In this document: piece after piece, positions 4,530 through 6,957 of the stretch
Position numbering within the stretch: the stretch's first letter is position 1
Layout: each line of letters starts with the position of its first letter
Assembly (NCBI GenBank): GCA_934643765.1
Contig: CAKUCT010000106.1
Span: 1-6,957 of the forward strand
Length of the DNA: 6,957 nucleotides
Reading direction: 5' to 3'
Origin: an uncultured Oscillospiraceae bacterium
GTDB lineage: Bacteria > Bacillota > Clostridia > Oscillospirales > Oscillospiraceae
Made by a program: the position numbers and the translations under genes
The notes under the pieces: generated by a model
What the model was told of the DNA's origin: nothing
Databases searched by the model: none
Seen by the model: the letters and a program-made list of their open reading frames with translations, nothing else

Positions 4530-6948
4530 AGTTTCCTTTGTTTCCTGTTTTGTTCAGATTCCAGATTTCTTCGGCGTACTGCTCCACCGCGCGGTCGGAC
4601 GAGAAAACGCCCGCCTTCGCAATGTTCACAAGCGCCATATTGCCGAACGCTCTCTGGTCTTTCCAGACGGTGCCCGCCTGCTTCTGCGCGCGGCAGTAAT
4701 CCGCAAAATCCGCAACCGTCATGTACCCGTCGGCCGCGCCGAAACGCGGGGTGAGAAGGCTCGACACAATATCGTCGTACTTCTGCCCCAGAACGCCGGA
4801 CGTCAGCATCTGCAGCACCCGCTCCAGCTCCGGCGTCAGATACGCCCGCGGGTCATACCCGCTTTTCCAGAGCGCCTCCACCTGTTCGGCGTGCAGGCCG
4901 AACAGGAACATGTTCTGTTCGCCCACCTGCTGACAAATTTCGACATTGGCCCCGTCCAGCGTCCCGAGCGTCACCGCGCCGTTGATCATCAGCTTCATAT
5001 TGCCCGTGCCGGAGGCTTCTTTTCCCGCCACGGAAATCTGCTCCGAGATATCCGCCGCCGGGATGATGATCTCCGCCAGCGACACCTTGTAGTCCTCAAT
5101 GAACACGACCTTGAGCTTCCCATGCATCTCCGGGTCGGCATTGATCAGATCGGCCGCAGCCACAATCAGCGAAATAATCTGCTTTGCCAGCTGATACCCC
5201 GCCGAGGCCTTGGCCGCGAACACAAATGTGCGCGGCGTCACCGCCTGCTGCGGATGGTCCTTGATATCCAGATACAGCCGCAGAATATGCAGCACGTTCA
5301 GAAGCTGCCGCTTATATTCGTGCAGCCGCTTGACCTGCACATCAAAAAGGCTCTCCGCGTCCAAGTGCACGCCGTTGGCCCGGCTCACATACGCGGCCAG
5401 CCGCTTCTTGTTTTCAATCTTGATCGCGCGCAGCCGGGAGAGGACCTCCTGGTTATCATAATACGCCATGAGCCGTTCCAGTTCCCGCGCGTCCTTGGTA
5501 AAGGCGTCTCCGATCAGCTCCGTCAGATACTGCGTCAGGCCCGGATTTGCCTGGCAGAGCCATCTGCGGTAGGCGATGCCGTTTGTGACGTTGATAAAGC
5601 GGTCGGGGTTCAGCCTTGCGTAGTCTCTGAAAATACCGTCTTTGAGAATCTGCGTGTGCAGCTGCGACACGCCGTTTACCTTGTGGCATGCGGCAAGACA
5701 CAGATTTGCCATGCGCACCTCGCCGCCCGATACCGGCGCCATGTAGTCGATCTTCGCAAAATCCCCCGGATAGACGCTCTGCAGTTTTGCGCGCGTGCGC
5801 CGGTCAATCTCACAGACAATGCTGTAGACGCGCGGCAGCTGCTCGCGGAACAGGTCGATCTGCCAGTGCTCCAGCGCCTCGGCCATGACCGTATGGTTCG
5901 TGTAGGAAAGGCACTTGCAGGTGATCTCCCACGCCTCGTCCCAGCCCATATCGTACTGGTCGATAAGCAGGCGCATCAGCTCCGGCACACACAGTGCCGG
6001 GTGCGTATCGTTGATATGCACCGCAACCTTGTCCGCCAGATTATCCAGCGTCTTATACTGCTTGATATGCTCTTTCAAAATCGTCTGCAGGGATGCAGAC
6101 ACCAATAGATACTGCTGCTTGAGCCGGAGTCTTTTGCCCTCTATGTGATCGTCCGCCGGATAGAGTACCTTGGAGATGGTCTCTGCCATCGTGTTCTGCT
6201 CCAGCGCCCGGGCATAATCGCCGCGCGAAAACGCCGCCATATCCAGTCCATGCGGCACCGTCGCGCTCCAGAGCGTCAGCTTGTTGGCGCCGTCTGCGTG
6301 GTAGCCCGAGATGTAAAAATCGTGCGGCACCGCCATCACCGACTGATAGCCCACCTGCGCGGCGCGGAATTTCCCCTGATCGTTCCACTCGTGCACCGTC
6401 CCGCCGAAGCGCACCTCCACAGCGTCGTCTTCTCTCGTGTGCAGCCACACGTCGCCAAGCCCCAGCCAGTCGTCCGGGAACTCGATCTGCCACCCGCCGA
6501 CAATCTTCTGCCGGAAAATGCCGAATTCATACCGGATAGAAAAGCCCGTCACCGGATAAGAAAGCCCCGTCGCCGCGTCCATATAGCAGGAAGCCAGCCG
6601 GCCAAGGCCGCCGTTTCCGAGTCCCGCGTCCGGCTCCATCGAGCAAAGCTTCTCCAGCGAGAACCCAAGCCCCTTCAGAACCGCGTCCGCCTCGCCATAT
6701 AGGCCCAGATTGAACAGATTGTTGCGCAGCGACGTGCCCACCAGAAATTCCATAGACATGTAATAGACCTGCTTGCGCTCGTTCTGCCGGGTTTCGGCCT
6801 GGAACGTGCGCTGCTTGTCCTCAAGCATCATCCGTACCGTCACGCACAGCGCGCGGTAGGCCTGCTTTTCCGTTGCCTCGCGCAGTTCACACCCGAACAT
6901 CCGCAGGCAGGTTTCCTCTATCCTCTGGTGCAGCATTTCCTTCGTCAT
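4513..6948 (-). CDS. glgP: Glycogen/maltodextrin phosphorylase (GT35, PLP-dependent)
   Basis: This 811-residue protein has the usual full length for bacterial phosphorylases. It catalyses phosphorolysis of alpha-1,4-glucans to glucose-1-phosphate in the cytoplasm. Signatures in order are VYYMSMEFLVG (61-71), the glycine-rich DAGLGNGGLGRLASCYMDA (107-125), HINDTHPALCVPEL (311-324), NHTVMAEALEHW (351-362), RLHEYKRQLLN (541-551) and the PLP site EASGTGNMK (644-652), in which K652 should form the Schiff base. GTLDGANVEI (662-671) follows. It could equally be called malP, since glycogen and maltodextrin preference cannot be separated by eye. The start at 6948 is only 9 nt from the window edge, so its RBS is not visible and an upstream start is possible, because no in-frame stop separates it from the edge. 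The 3' end overlaps the GH13 gene by 17 nt, defining an operon. Confidence 0.95.
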   Translation of the reverse strand: MTKEMLHQRIEETCLRMFGCELREATEKQAYRALCVTVRMMLEDKQRTFQAETRQNERKQVYYMSMEFLVGTSLRNNLFNLGLYGEADAVLKGLGFSLEKLCSMEPDAGLGNGGLGRLASCYMDAATGLSYPVTGFSIRYEFGIFRQKIVGGWQIEFPDDWLGLGDVWLHTREDDAVEVRFGGTVHEWNDQGKFRAAQVGYQSVMAVPHDFYISGYHADGANKLTLWSATVPHGLDMAAFSRGDYARALEQNTMAETISKVLYPADDHIEGKRLRLKQQYLLVSASLQTILKEHIKQYKTLDNLADKVAVHINDTHPALCVPELMRLLIDQYDMGWDEAWEITCKCLSYTNHTVMAEALEHWQIDLFREQLPRVYSIVCEIDRRTRAKLQSVYPGDFAKIDYMAPVSGGEVRMANLCLAACHKVNGVSQLHTQILKDGIFRDYARLNPDRFINVTNGIAYRRWLCQANPGLTQYLTELIGDAFTKDARELERLMAYYDNQEVLSRLRAIKIENKKRLAAYVSRANGVHLDAESLFDVQVKRLHEYKRQLLNVLHILRLYLDIKDHPQQAVTPRTFVFAAKASAGYQLAKQIISLIVAAADLINADPEMHGKLKVVFIEDYKVSLAEIIIPAADISEQISVAGKEASGTGNMKLMINGAVTLGTLDGANVEICQQVGEQNMFLFGLHAEQVEALWKSGYDPRAYLTPELERVLQMLTSGVLGQKYDDIVSSLLTPRFGAADGYMTVADFADYCRAQKQAGTVWKDQRAFGNMALVNIAKAGVFSSDRAVEQYAEEIWNLNKTGNKGNYANFI
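4534..4539 (-). promoter_or_regulatory. RBS of the GH13 gene inside the glgP coding region
   Basis: Minus-strand AAAGGA lies 4 nt before the GH13 start codon at 4529, within the last codons of glgP. A second AGGA-containing stretch, ACAGGAAAC, lies just upstream. Together with the 17-nt gene overlap this supports reinitiation or coupling between phosphorylase and hydrolase. Confidence 0.75.
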
Positions 6949-6957
6949 CCGTTGGCT

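Noticed and set aside
4450..6108. A 552-codon open frame on the plus strand
   Set aside because: It is antisense to glgP, which has complete family signatures. The translated product is Arg/His-rich with no recognisable domain, as expected for the complement of a GC-rich gene.

Overview
The window looks like a chromosomal segment of an anaerobic, GC-rich member of the Clostridia, probably in or near the Oscillospiraceae/Ruminococcaceae. The signs are a SAM-I riboswitch, AGGAGG-type ribosome binding sites, a stand-alone ferredoxin:thioredoxin-reductase-like gene beside trxA, a DUF4430 lipoprotein, and glycogen phosphorylase paired with a neopullulanase-type GH13 enzyme. The placement is inferred from gene content. 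No marker gene for taxonomy is present.

Layout. Positions 1-275 form an AT-rich divergent intergenic region. On the minus strand it holds a strong promoter and the first part of a SAM-I (S-box) riboswitch, whose regulated gene lies off the left edge. On the plus strand it holds the leader of a rhomboid-fold membrane protein gene (276-1157), with two perfect hairpins before the start codon. The rhomboid-like protein appears to lack the catalytic serine and histidine motifs and ends in a Cys/His-rich zinc-finger-like tail. Its gene converges on trxA. The two share a 32-nt perfect palindrome (1226-1257) that acts as an intrinsic terminator.

Everything from 1261 to the right edge is on the minus strand. 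Reading in the direction of transcription (right to left), the order is glgP (glycogen/maltodextrin phosphorylase), a GH13 alpha-glucan hydrolase overlapping it by 17 nt, a GC-rich hairpin, a DUF4430 lipoprotein, a 139-nt gap, a 68-residue FTR-catalytic-subunit-like protein, and trxA 6 nt further on.

Two functional pairs stand out. The glgP and GH13 products would break down storage glycogen or maltodextrins in the cytoplasm: phosphorolysis to glucose-1-phosphate, plus hydrolysis of the short or branched dextrins that remain. The FTR-like protein and thioredoxin could form a ferredoxin-driven thiol-redox system, which suits an anaerobe with abundant reduced ferredoxin. No clearly new multi-gene system is visible. 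The points most worth checking are the shifted cysteine spacing of the FTR-like protein, the zinc-finger-tailed pseudo-rhomboid, and the structured leaders of both genes.
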